DNA of 64,000 nt, taken from positions 1,240,001-1,304,000 of the forward strand of contig CP119310.1 of assembly GCA_029203185.1 (NCBI GenBank). Direction: 5' to 3'. This document shows, piece after piece, positions 40,790 through 49,938 of this stretch (the stretch's first letter is position 1; the number at the start of each line of letters is the position of its first letter). The DNA is from Candidatus Chryseobacterium colombiense (GTDB lineage Bacteria > Bacteroidota > Bacteroidia > Flavobacteriales > Weeksellaceae). The position numbers were made by a program, and so were the translations under genes. The notes beneath the pieces are model-generated. The model saw nothing but the letters and a program-made list of their open reading frames with translations. It had not been told where the DNA came from and made no database searches.

Positions 40790-42853
40790 TTAATATCCGG
40801 GAAGCTGGGTCAGGTTTGGATTATCAACCAAAGGATGTCCTGCTGAAGCTGCCGCGAAAGGAAGTAATTCTGTTTTATTAGGTACAAATCCGTAGAAAAG
40901 TCCATCTCCTCCACCTTCAATCCAGTTTGGATAGGTTCCTCCGTTTTCGGCTGAACCGGTTGGTTTTGTATAGATGATATTTCCTATTTGCAGCGCATTA
41001 AATCCTCCTGTAAATCCTACTGCTTTTCTTGCATTTCCGTTAAAAGTACTTGTATAGGCTTCGAACATCTTTGCAGGATACCATTTGTCTCCGGCAACTA
41101 CAGTTTGTCCATGTGCGGTAACTATGCTTGCCAAAGCTGTCTGATAAGCAGCATAATTTGCAGAACTCGTCGGTACATTTTGAACCACTGCAATCTCAGC
41201 AGGACTTGTAATATCTATATATTTAAGGGCTAAAAATGGATCTCCATATACCTGTGCATTCTTTTCAAATTTATAAAGACGCAAAGCAGGTGTGTTTGCA
41301 TAGACTCCAGTTTTGTTTGACAAATTTTTCATCGCTTGTCTTGTAGCATCGATTTCACTCGCCAAACGGTTCATTCTGATCAAATCTGTACGAAGATTAA
41401 ATTCACCGGCAAATTCCCATTTACGCTCCTGAACAATAGCGCTTTCAAATGCCTGTTGACCAGTCGGAATCGCTAAAGAACCTATTCCTGCACGAGTTCT
41501 TACTTGTTGTAAAGCAGCAGTTGCCGCAGCAGTAGGGCCTCCGTTCAAATAATTTTGAGTTTCTGCATACATTAATAAAACATCTGCATATCTGATCAAA
41601 GGAATATTTAAATTACGTGCATCCGCCGCCTGAGGTGCAACACACCATCCCATTCTGAATTTACCAGACATGATACATGAAAATGTAGTTCCTACATTTA
41701 CCCAGGTATCTGTTGCAGCACCGGCATTTAAGAAATAAATACTGTAGGATGTACAAGAAACATCTCTACGTGTATCTCCGAGATTAAAAGACAGGTAATA
41801 ACTTGGTAATATAAATTGCAATGCCTTTCTGGATCCATAAGTTCCTCCACGAGATCCCTCCATTGCGTAAACTCCAAAAGCGGAATTGGTAGTCGCTCCG
41901 TATTCAGCGATATGCCAGAGCATTTCTGTATTGGTAACTGAAAATTTTCTTTGATCGAAATTGAACCATAATGCTTCAAAGCCGCTTTTACCACCCTGAG
42001 CCTGTACTAAGCTCGCTGTACCTCCATTAATCACCGCAGCTGCTGCATTGTCTGCAATCTGATACAACTGTTGAACTCTCCCGTTATCGCTGCGACGAGA
42101 CATCATAGCTCCACTTCCTGTATTCAGATCCCATCTCAGAGAATACCCTGCCGCATATAAAGCAATTCTTGCCAATAAAGCATTTCCCGCAGGTTTTGTT
42201 AAACGTTCTGTTGTTATTCCTGTAGCAGGCAGATCATTGATAGATTCCTGCATATCAGCAATAATGCGGTCGTAAATTATGTCACGAGAAGTTCTTTTCG
42301 GATAAAAAGTATTTGGATCTTTAGGATCTGCTTCTTCCAAAGGTATCCAAATGGCGGGTACATCACCATAAACCCTGATTAAGTTGTAGTAACAAAATGC
42401 CCGAATCGCTTTCGCTTCTGCCAATAGAGCATCTCTTTTTGAGCTTGCTGCCATCGTCGGTAATCTACTGATCGCAATATTGGCTCTTTCTATAATGGCG
42501 TACATGGCGGCGTAAATTCCTGTAACTGTATTAGGCGTATAAGCATCATATTGATAGTTACAGATATTGTATTTGGAATTATTGGTAGATCCGTCTTCTG
42601 AGGAGTGGGTAACTGTATCTCCTGCTCCCAGTTGATAATACATTTCGGTAGGAACAATACCTCTGTATAGTCCCTGAACGAAAGCATCTGCAGTGTCAAG
42701 GTTCGTAAATACTGATTCTGTATCGGATGAGTTATAAGCAGGTTGATTTAAAAAATCGTCGCTACAAGAATTGATGCTTAAACCGGCAATCAAAATTGCT
42801 GGAACGATAATCAGCTTTTTTATAAGGTTATTTTTATTAAATATAGTATTCAT
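40790..42853 (-). CDS. SusD/RagB-family surface glycan-binding lipoprotein
   Basis: 687 residues. Lipoprotein signal IIVPAILIAGLSINSC with the acidic SDDFLNQP following, typical of surface export. SusD TPR-like helices are seen in KRDALLAEAKAIRAFCYYNL, IRVYGDVPAIWIPLEEADPK, ARIALYAAGYSLRWDL, NIPLIRYADVLLMYAETQNY and VQERKWEFAGEFNLRTDLIR. At 687 residues it is longer than average (~550), with extra loops in the C-terminal third. It forms the lid of the SusC transporter and should capture RG-I oligosaccharides. Starts 18 bp after susC in the same unit. Confidence 0.95.
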   Translation of the reverse strand: MNTIFNKNNLIKKLIIVPAILIAGLSINSCSDDFLNQPAYNSSDTESVFTNLDTADAFVQGLYRGIVPTEMYYQLGAGDTVTHSSEDGSTNNSKYNICNYQYDAYTPNTVTGIYAAMYAIIERANIAISRLPTMAASSKRDALLAEAKAIRAFCYYNLIRVYGDVPAIWIPLEEADPKDPNTFYPKRTSRDIIYDRIIADMQESINDLPATGITTERLTKPAGNALLARIALYAAGYSLRWDLNTGSGAMMSRRSDNGRVQQLYQIADNAAAAVINGGTASLVQAQGGKSGFEALWFNFDQRKFSVTNTEMLWHIAEYGATTNSAFGVYAMEGSRGGTYGSRKALQFILPSYYLSFNLGDTRRDVSCTSYSIYFLNAGAATDTWVNVGTTFSCIMSGKFRMGWCVAPQAADARNLNIPLIRYADVLLMYAETQNYLNGGPTAAATAALQQVRTRAGIGSLAIPTGQQAFESAIVQERKWEFAGEFNLRTDLIRMNRLASEIDATRQAMKNLSNKTGVYANTPALRLYKFEKNAQVYGDPFLALKYIDITSPAEIAVVQNVPTSSANYAAYQTALASIVTAHGQTVVAGDKWYPAKMFEAYTSTFNGNARKAVGFTGGFNALQIGNIIYTKPTGSAENGGTYPNWIEGGGDGLFYGFVPNKTELLPFAAASAGHPLVDNPNLTQLPGY

Positions 42854-42871
42854 GATGGAAACGTTTAAAGA

Positions 42872-45800
42872 TTAAAAAGTAAGATTGATACCCAACACAT
42901 AGCTTCTGGATCTTGGATATGAAGAACTGTCGTATCCTGGCGTGACTGTAACACCACTTGCTGCGGAAACTTCAGGATCATAACCTGAATAGCCTGTAAT
43001 TGTTGCCAAATTATTAACCGTTGCATAAATACGGGCATTGGTCAATTTAACATGACTCAAAAACTCTTTGGGAAAAGAGTATCCCACTGTTACCATAGAA
43101 ATTCTTAGATATGAACCATCTTCTACATAATATGACGAAGGGTAAGTTATATAACTTGAATTGGTAGTTCCTAAACTCCAAAGGCGTGAATCTTCATTGG
43201 GATTAAGCTCTTTTAGTCGCACCAAGCTTGTTGCAGCCTGTCCGGTATTAGGATCAATCACATGGTAGTAATTATCTCCAAATTCTGAAGGTACATTTTG
43301 AAACATCGCATAAGGGCTCATACTGTGTTTTGTTGCATTATAAACATCACCTCCTACGCTAAACTTAAGAAATACAGCCAGATCAAAGCCTTTGTATGAA
43401 AAGTTATTGCTAATTCCTCCAACAAAATCCGGAGTACCATTTCCTATCTTCACTAATTTTCTTGTAAACTGGTCTCCGGCTTCGTTATCAGCTGCAAACT
43501 TAATGTCCCCAGGTTTGGGTGTCCCAGATGCAGGTTTCACCACACCGGGTTTTAAAGTTAATGTTCCGTTTGATGCCTGAATAAAATCATCAGTCGTGTA
43601 AATCCCCTGATATACATATCCATACATATCTCCTAATTCTTCTCCAACTGTAGCATAATACGTTACCATACCGGATCTGTTGCCTCCAACACTGAAGTTC
43701 CTAAAGGTTCTTCCCTCATCAAGTGATAATACTTTTGACTTATTAAATCCTATATTGGCATCTGTAGACCATCTGAAGTTTTCAGATTTTAAGTTTATTG
43801 AATTTACTGTAAATTCCAGCCCCCTGTTTCGCATAGAACCAACATTCACAAACTGACTTTTATATCCTGTAGATGCAGGAATTACAGTTTCCAGCAACAT
43901 TCCGCTTACATTGTTGTTATACCATTCAGTCGTTAATTTAACTCTGCTATTAAATAAAGCCAGATCAACCCCTAAGTTGGTAGATTTCATCTCTTCCCAT
44001 TGTACCCAACGATTTCCCAACACAGTGCTTGTTACCAAAGCCAGGTTACCCACTGTATTATTAATAGGATAGTCCGAGCCTACCACATTGGTTCTGAATA
44101 CGTTATTAGGGATACTATTATTACCTACGATTCCAAATTCATATCTGAATTTCAAATCATTGATATATTTCTCAATTTTAGAATCTTTCCAGAAACTTTC
44201 TTCGGACACTCTCCATGCAGCAGCCACTGATGGAAATACTCCCCATTTTTTACCCGGTCCAAATTTTGAGGAACCATCTCTACGAATAGTTCCTGTTAAC
44301 AGATACCGATTATCATAATTGTAATTAACACGTGCAAAATATGACAATAGAGAATTACTGGATTTGTCAGCATCTTTATCTGCAACAGTGGCATTGGTAA
44401 TATCATCTAATCCGTAATTTAAAATCGTAGGAAACTTTATCAATCTCATGCTATTGCTTTCGTTTTCCTGATAAATAATTTCATTCCCGATAAGCCCTGT
44501 GATCTTATGTTTTTCGCCTAAAGTTTTGTTATAGGTTAATGTATTCGTAATCTGGTATCTGTAGGCTTCAGAATTTCCAATGCTCCCGTTAATTCCTGTA
44601 TTCACAGGATCTGTAAGATATGCACGGGAATTTTTATCTGAAAAGGAAGTGGATTTACTGTTGGTCCAGTTATAAGAACCCGCTGTTCTGAATGTGAAGT
44701 CTTTAAACAGATCAAACTCAAGACCTACATTAGCCAAAAATGTTCTTATTCGCCTGTTTTGTGTGGATGCTGCAGTTTCAATATATGGGTTTTCTGTATC
44801 AAAGCTTGAATCTAATGCGGAATAATCAGTAAAAGTCTGTGTATTGAACAACTGATCTTGTGTAAATAAAGTTCCTCCTGTAATAGGCTGAAGCAATATT
44901 TTTTTCATTCCCGAATATGCTCCGCCACCATTGGTAGAATTAGAAGTAAACATTGAACTAAAATCCAAACGTATTCCTTTGTACAATTCTGAATTGACAT
45001 TGGCACGTAATGAATTTCTGGTTTCACTAAAGTTCTGTAACAGACCGTCTTGTTTATTGTAATTATAACTGATGAATGTCTGAGTTTTATCGGTCCCTGC
45101 TGAAACACTTATATTATGATTCTGTGTTAATCCTGTTCCTCCTAACATTTTTTCCTGCCAGTCTAATGCAGGTGCTGATCCGTAACGATTACTTATTCTG
45201 CTGAAAACACCCGTATAAAATCCCGGAGAATCTATTCCTAGACTATTATCGAAAACATTACTCCATTGTGTTGTTTTGCCCTGCAACTGAGCCATTTCAT
45301 ACTGATATTTTACATATTGTTCCGAATTAGAAACCATATCCAGCTTCTTGGAAAGCATATCAAATGACATAAAAGTATTATAATTGATAGTAAGCCTTCC
45401 TTTTTTCCCGGTTTTTGTTTTAATAACAATAATACCATTAGAACCTCGGGCACCATATATGGCGATGGCAGAAGCTCCTTTCAGGACATCAATACTTTCA
45501 ATATCATTAGGATTAATAACATTTAATGCATTATCCAGCTGGAAGCCGTCAACAATATACAAAGGTTCCGTTCCTTGAGTAATTGATGCACCACCACGAA
45601 CAGTAACGTTTGCACTTGCTCCCGGAGCTCCGCCTGCTGTTACAATATTCAAACCAGCTGCTCTTCCCTGTAATGCCTGTAAAGCATTCATGGCCGGAGT
45701 AGCCGCTAAATCTTTTGCTGAAACTGAAGATACTGATCCTGTTAAATCTGATTTCTTAACTTTACCATAACCAATTACCACTACTTCTTCAATATCTTTA

Positions 45801-45916
45801 GTTTTACTTTTCACAGTATCATTTGCCACCTTTTGCCCCCAGACAAAACTCGTTGAAAGCATAAATGCCGGAAACACTATCCGCTTTATATTTTTGTGTT
45901 TAACTATTAAAGACAT
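42872..45916 (-). CDS. SusC/RagA-family TonB-linked outer-membrane transporter
   Basis: 1014 residues. Signal peptide (KRIVFPAFMLSTSFVWGQK), then directly the TonB-box-like IEEVVVIGYGKVKKSDLTGS and the plug (LQALQGRAAGLNIVTAGGAP, VRGGASITQGTEPLYIVDGF, IESIDVLKGASAIAIYGARG, GIIVIKTKTGKKG). The barrel ends with RSRSYVLGINLTF, terminal Phe as expected. The usual ~80-residue N-terminal carboxypeptidase-like domain is absent, making this a short SusC. It imports oligosaccharides with SusD and TonB energy. The promoter region carries two GCAGGAT boxes. Confidence 0.96.
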   Translation of the reverse strand: MSLIVKHKNIKRIVFPAFMLSTSFVWGQKVANDTVKSKTKDIEEVVVIGYGKVKKSDLTGSVSSVSAKDLAATPAMNALQALQGRAAGLNIVTAGGAPGASANVTVRGGASITQGTEPLYIVDGFQLDNALNVINPNDIESIDVLKGASAIAIYGARGSNGIIVIKTKTGKKGRLTINYNTFMSFDMLSKKLDMVSNSEQYVKYQYEMAQLQGKTTQWSNVFDNSLGIDSPGFYTGVFSRISNRYGSAPALDWQEKMLGGTGLTQNHNISVSAGTDKTQTFISYNYNKQDGLLQNFSETRNSLRANVNSELYKGIRLDFSSMFTSNSTNGGGAYSGMKKILLQPITGGTLFTQDQLFNTQTFTDYSALDSSFDTENPYIETAASTQNRRIRTFLANVGLEFDLFKDFTFRTAGSYNWTNSKSTSFSDKNSRAYLTDPVNTGINGSIGNSEAYRYQITNTLTYNKTLGEKHKITGLIGNEIIYQENESNSMRLIKFPTILNYGLDDITNATVADKDADKSSNSLLSYFARVNYNYDNRYLLTGTIRRDGSSKFGPGKKWGVFPSVAAAWRVSEESFWKDSKIEKYINDLKFRYEFGIVGNNSIPNNVFRTNVVGSDYPINNTVGNLALVTSTVLGNRWVQWEEMKSTNLGVDLALFNSRVKLTTEWYNNNVSGMLLETVIPASTGYKSQFVNVGSMRNRGLEFTVNSINLKSENFRWSTDANIGFNKSKVLSLDEGRTFRNFSVGGNRSGMVTYYATVGEELGDMYGYVYQGIYTTDDFIQASNGTLTLKPGVVKPASGTPKPGDIKFAADNEAGDQFTRKLVKIGNGTPDFVGGISNNFSYKGFDLAVFLKFSVGGDVYNATKHSMSPYAMFQNVPSEFGDNYYHVIDPNTGQAATSLVRLKELNPNEDSRLWSLGTTNSSYITYPSSYYVEDGSYLRISMVTVGYSFPKEFLSHVKLTNARIYATVNNLATITGYSGYDPEVSAASGVTVTPGYDSSSYPRSRSYVLGINLTF

Positions 45917-46236
45917 ATATTAATTTTTATGTTACCAAAATACACCGTTACAAAAATTCGAGCATCCTGCCATATCCTGCATTGAAATATTCACATTTTA
46001 ACTCAAATAAATACAAAAATCACAACCAATTACCACAAACCATTGAAAATTTAATCACATTATATAGAATTAAATTATGAATTCGTAAGAAATACATTCC
46101 CAAAAAAGGTCGTAAGCTCTCAAAAAGGTAATTCTACACATAAAAAGGCACCGAAAAGATCAGTACCTTATAAGAGCTATCAACTAACTCTGAACTATAT
46201 GAATGATAAAAAGTCTATTACATCCTATTGACAGTT
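45917..46236. other. susC promoter region, AT-rich
   Basis: ~320 bp between the rhaT stop and the susC start. Holds the doubled GCAGGAT motif and, near the start codon on the minus strand, an imperfect direct repeat TTTTTGTAAC / TTTTGGTAAC. The far half has only AT-rich DNA. Confidence 0.45.
45962..45980 (-). promoter_or_regulatory. doubled GCAGGAT motif upstream of susC
   Basis: The minus strand reads GCAGGATATGGCAGGATGC: two GCAGGAT boxes with a 12-nt period, 46 bp before the susC ATG. Confidence 0.5.
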
Positions 46237-47325
46237 CTATCGTAAAGAATTTCCGTATCCTACAATCAGGATAGAAACAAACATTACAAGCATTCCCATA
46301 ATAATGGTAGAAATTGTTTTCTTCGAAACGCCCTTCCATTCTTTGATAATAACACCCCATAAGTTGGCAATTAAAATGATGAATGCCATGTGTAAAATCC
46401 ATGAACTTGGACCGTTCCCCATTTTACTTTCCCCCATTCCATAAAAGAAAAACTGTAAAAACCACATGGTTCCTGCCAATGCACAGAAAATAATATTCGC
46501 TACAACAGGTACATTTTTTTTCTTATAATCCGTATACGATTTATTTTTAAAAGAAAGATAAAGACAGCCAATAAGATTCGTTGCCATCCCTCCCCAAAGT
46601 ACTACAACATAGGTGACATTATTCTGAAAAAGGAATTCTCCCTGTCCCGGATTAGCGGCTTTCCAGAGATCATTAGCAATAATTGCCATGGGTTTTCCTG
46701 CTTCGAGACCAAAATTAAAACAAGCGCTTAAAACTCCAGAAATAATAGAAACCAGCAAACCTAGTCCAAATTTATATTCCGTTTTTACTTCTGTTCCGTG
46801 AGAATCCAAAGAATCCTTCTGCAATTCTTTTTCCTTCATCATTCCCGCTTTTCCACTGATGATAATTCCTATCACGCAGACTAAAAGTCCCAGTAAAACA
46901 AACTGCCCCCATGTATTAGAAAACATCAGACCTATATTATCCTTTCCTGTTTGAGGAGAAAATTCGTAATAGATGGAAGGAACCAGCGAACCAAATATCA
47001 TACAAAGTCCTAAAATAATGCTGCTTCCTAACGCAACGCCTAAATATCGGACCCCTAAACCATATGTGAAACCTCCTATTCCCCACAACGCGCCAAACAG
47101 AAATGTTAATCCTAAAATTGAAGAGCCTTCATTCCGGATGATTTCCCAAAAGTTTGGAATCGTCATAAAAGCAGCCAGCGGGGGGACAATAATCCAGGAA
47201 ACAATTCCTCCGATCAACCAATAGGTTTCCCAGGACCAGCCTTTTACTTTTTTATAAGGCAGATAAAAACTCCCCGACGAAAAACCACCCAAAAAATGGA
47301 AAAAAACTCCTAATAATGCGTTCAT
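46237..47325 (-). CDS. rhaT: L-rhamnose/proton symporter RhaT
   Basis: 362 residues, about ten membrane segments. Family motifs are clear: LGVFFHFLGGFSSGSFYLPY, KKVKGWSWETYWLIGGIVSW, LFGALWGIGGFTYGLGVRYL, LGSSIILGLCMIFGSLVPSI, LVSIISGVLSACFNFGLEAG, WGGMATNLIGCLYLSFKNKS, FFFYGMGESKMG. It carries L-rhamnose across the inner membrane with protons. It has a candidate operator 40 bp upstream of its start and the susC promoter region after it, so it is probably a single-gene unit under the rhamnose regulator. Confidence 0.97.
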   Translation of the reverse strand: MNALLGVFFHFLGGFSSGSFYLPYKKVKGWSWETYWLIGGIVSWIIVPPLAAFMTIPNFWEIIRNEGSSILGLTFLFGALWGIGGFTYGLGVRYLGVALGSSIILGLCMIFGSLVPSIYYEFSPQTGKDNIGLMFSNTWGQFVLLGLLVCVIGIIISGKAGMMKEKELQKDSLDSHGTEVKTEYKFGLGLLVSIISGVLSACFNFGLEAGKPMAIIANDLWKAANPGQGEFLFQNNVTYVVVLWGGMATNLIGCLYLSFKNKSYTDYKKKNVPVVANIIFCALAGTMWFLQFFFYGMGESKMGNGPSSWILHMAFIILIANLWGVIIKEWKGVSKKTISTIIMGMLVMFVSILIVGYGNSLR

Positions 47326-47364
47326 ATTTTTAACTTATGATTGAATTTGAAAATTAACACTATG

Positions 47365-47379
47365 GAATCGATTGCGCAT
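47365..47379 (-). promoter_or_regulatory. candidate operator upstream of rhaT
   Basis: Minus strand ATGCGCAATCGATTC, sharing GCGCAATCGATT with the palindrome at 33246. It lies ~40-54 bp before the rhaT ATG. Confidence 0.5.
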
Positions 47380-47751
47380 CTTGTAGTGTCATGTACAATA
47401 TTTTATTGTTTTATTTCCGGGAATAAAACTAAGATTTTTTATTAATTCTGTTAATTCTAAGCAAATATTAAAGTATCCAAATACCCCTAAACCTATAATA
47501 CACATATTTTCAAATAGATACAATGTTATTGAAGTGAAAAATAAGCTAATCCTTTTACTTTTTAAGCGACTATTTCCTCTTCTGTTTTTACATTTTTTAG
47601 ACTTAGAATCATAAAACTGAGCTTTAAAAATAAAATCATTGCATAAAAATAAGGCTTCAACCAAAATCTTTGTTTAATTTTAGTCAAAGCCTTTAAATAG
47701 TATATTTTTATCAGTCGGAGTAAAATTAATCCTTCTGAAGTCGAAAAATGT

Positions 47752-47813
47752 TGTCATTCTGATGAAGGAAGAATCTCAACGATAAAAATTTAAGCTTCTT
47801 CATTTCATTTTAC
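47752..47813. repeat. dispersed palindromic repeat, decayed copy
   Basis: TGTCATTCTGATGAAGGAAG and AATCT on the left match the repeat family; the right arm (AGCTTCTTCATTTCATTTTACAAC) is only partly kept. Confidence 0.65.
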
Positions 47814-47820
47814 AACAGTC

Positions 47821-48975
47821 TTATTTCAATTGATAAACCTCACTCGCTGCAAGCAACAAGCACCCTAATCCGTAATCTTCAAAATCAGGAACTTTATCGA
47901 TCGCCAAAGGCTGTCCGTCTTTCGGTTCTTTTCCGGTTCCCTGGACCCATCCTAAAAATCCGTTGGGCTGAACAGAATCTTTTACAATAGCATTCCACGC
48001 TTTGATAATCACCGGTAAATAGGTCTTTTTATCGATTAAACCTTTATTGATTCCATACGCCATTCCGTAAACAAATAAAGCAGTTCCCGTCATTTCTTTT
48101 CCACCGAAATTAGTCGGATCGTGCAGACTTACATTCCAGAAACCATCTTCCCGCTGAAGAGGAAGTAAAGCTGACAAAAGATCTTTATAATCCTGTAAAT
48201 ATTCTTTATAGTGAGGATCAGATTTTGGTGTATCTTCCAATGTACGGGCTAAAGCAGCTACAACCCAGCCATTTCCGCGGCTCCAATAGCAATCTTCCCC
48301 ATTTGGTTCCTTGTAAGGAGGAACAAAACTCTTATCTCTCCACCAAAGTTTGTCTTTTGCGTTGTACAGGCCATTTCCACCGTGTTTGTATTTGGTATAG
48401 GCATACATTTCGTAATTTTTGTCAAAATACTTCTGATCTCCCGCAATTCTTCCCAGTTTTGTAAAAATAGGCATCGACATCTGCAAAGCATCAATCCACC
48501 ACCAATCATCAACCTGTTTCGTGGCAATCATACTGTCCATCGAAGCTTTTACCGCTTTAATTCTTTCCGGATTTTTTTTGCCATCAATTTCGTAAAGATC
48601 AATATAGGTCTGTCCACAAGCCTGATGGTCTGCATTTCGTGTGTAGGTGTCGCGCATCATATTCCAATTGTGCTTTTCAGACCAATCCAAGGCGTAATTA
48701 TAATATTCTTTTTTAGGATTAACTTTATACAGCGCAATTAAACCTTCATAATAAACGGCACGTGTCCAGAGATTACTTGGCCAGACTTTTTTTCCGACAA
48801 TTTCTTTTCCCGGATCTGGCCATTTGTCCATGAAATATTTATTGGCCCTTTCGGCAACCTCCAAAACTTCTTTTTTATTGGGAAGATCAGCTTTCTTGTT
48901 TGCCTTCTGAGCCGAACAAGAGTTTGCCCCTCCCATCACTAATGCAAAAAAGCTGGCTGCTAATAGTTTTTTCAT
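47821..48975 (-). CDS. GH105 unsaturated rhamnogalacturonyl hydrolase (YteR type)
   Basis: 384 residues; signal with a possible lipobox (ALVMGGANSC). (alpha/alpha)6 barrel with YteR-type motifs: LWTRAVYYEGLIALYKV, NADHQACGQTYIDLYEID, the catalytic-Asp segment DDWWWIDALQMSMPIF, CYWSRGNGWVVAALARTLED, VSLHDPTNFGGKEMTGTALF. Family members remove the unsaturated galacturonate from the non-reducing end of RG oligosaccharides made by PL11, by hydration. Four bp after the CE12 esterase gene, so they share a transcript. Confidence 0.95.
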   Translation of the reverse strand: MKKLLAASFFALVMGGANSCSAQKANKKADLPNKKEVLEVAERANKYFMDKWPDPGKEIVGKKVWPSNLWTRAVYYEGLIALYKVNPKKEYYNYALDWSEKHNWNMMRDTYTRNADHQACGQTYIDLYEIDGKKNPERIKAVKASMDSMIATKQVDDWWWIDALQMSMPIFTKLGRIAGDQKYFDKNYEMYAYTKYKHGGNGLYNAKDKLWWRDKSFVPPYKEPNGEDCYWSRGNGWVVAALARTLEDTPKSDPHYKEYLQDYKDLLSALLPLQREDGFWNVSLHDPTNFGGKEMTGTALFVYGMAYGINKGLIDKKTYLPVIIKAWNAIVKDSVQPNGFLGWVQGTGKEPKDGQPLAIDKVPDFEDYGLGCLLLAASEVYQLK

Positions 48976-48979
48976 AATG

Positions 48980-49756
48980 CTATTTTATATATTTTTTCAA
49001 TTCACAATTTTTCAGTTGTTTAATTCCTTCTGTAACCAATTCTGCATTTAAAATCGCTCCTTCTTTATTGGTGTGGGTATGATCTTTGGGAAAGAAGCGG
49101 TTTACTTTTTCAGCTCCCAATTTCTCATATTTTTTAATAACCATTGTATTTAAATCTAAAAAATAAGCTCCTGTTTGCTGTGCAACTTCTTTTGCCCAAA
49201 CTCCGTATTGATCTTTTTCTATTTTTCCTTTATCATTAAATTTATTTCTCGGAACTGGCGAGACAATAATTGGAATTGCTCCTTTAGATTTCGCGTCATT
49301 TGCATATTTTCTCATGTAATGACCATATGTATAAACGGTTTCATTCACTTTTCGGATGGGATTATAAATATCTTTTGACTCTTCTCCGATTCCTTTAATC
49401 GTTCCTCTGGCTCTTAATGTATCTGCCAATTCACCCCCGTCATTATGACCGAACTGCATTAACACATAATCTCCTTTCTTAATGGTTTTCATGATAGAAT
49501 CCCATCTTCCTTCTGTTAAAAAAGTCCTGCTGCTTCGTCCACCTTTTGCATGATTCTGAATTTCGATTTTATTGATATTGAAATATAAATCCATAAAACT
49601 TCCCCATCCCCAAAGTGAATCAGCACCTTTTCCAGAACCGTTTTGCACTGTGGAATCTCCGATGATGTATAAAACGGGTTTATCCTGAAACTTTTGGAAT
49701 GATGCTGCAATTAAGACTATTAAAGCTACAACCGGAACTAAGAATTTTATTTTCAT
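48980..49756 (-). CDS. SGNH-type rhamnogalacturonan acetylesterase (CE12)
   Basis: 258 residues, signal/anchor segment FLVPVVALIVLIAASFQKF. SGNH blocks: LYIIGDSTVQNGSGKGADSL with the nucleophile Ser, HAKGGRSSRTFL with the oxyanion Gly, MQFGHNDGGE with Asn, and the C-terminal Asp/His pair FPKDHTHTNKEGA. This is the layout of fungal RGAE and bacterial YxiM/YesT esterases (CE12). It removes acetyl groups from RG-I galacturonate and thus opens the polymer to PL11. One of two CE12-type genes in the locus. Confidence 0.92.
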   Translation of the reverse strand: MKIKFLVPVVALIVLIAASFQKFQDKPVLYIIGDSTVQNGSGKGADSLWGWGSFMDLYFNINKIEIQNHAKGGRSSRTFLTEGRWDSIMKTIKKGDYVLMQFGHNDGGELADTLRARGTIKGIGEESKDIYNPIRKVNETVYTYGHYMRKYANDAKSKGAIPIIVSPVPRNKFNDKGKIEKDQYGVWAKEVAQQTGAYFLDLNTMVIKKYEKLGAEKVNRFFPKDHTHTNKEGAILNAELVTEGIKQLKNCELKKYIK

Positions 49757-49938
49757 AATTTTTATTTTTTTTGAACACTAAGCTCACAAAGTTTTTTACT
49801 TTTTTATATAAAAGACGAACTGAAAATCTTTGATTTCAAAACTTATGTGCTCTTCTCAAAAGACGAATCACAATCTTAAAAACTAATGTGTTTAAAATCT
49901 TTTGTGACTTTTGTGGTTAAAATACTTCCCACAAAAAC

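Larger units (their letters stand above)
47326..47820. other. intergenic gap upstream of rhaT
   Basis: ~495 bp. Contains the rhaT operator candidate near 47372 and a partial repeat at 47752-47813. A minus-strand 91-codon frame in the middle has atypical composition and no start signal, so I take it as chance. Confidence 0.5.

Noticed and set aside
46184..46402. 72-codon minus-strand frame
   Set aside because: Overlaps the end of rhaT in another frame.
47389..47664. 91-codon minus-strand frame upstream of rhaT
   Set aside because: Odd composition, no start signal, overlaps the rhaT regulatory region, no domain.
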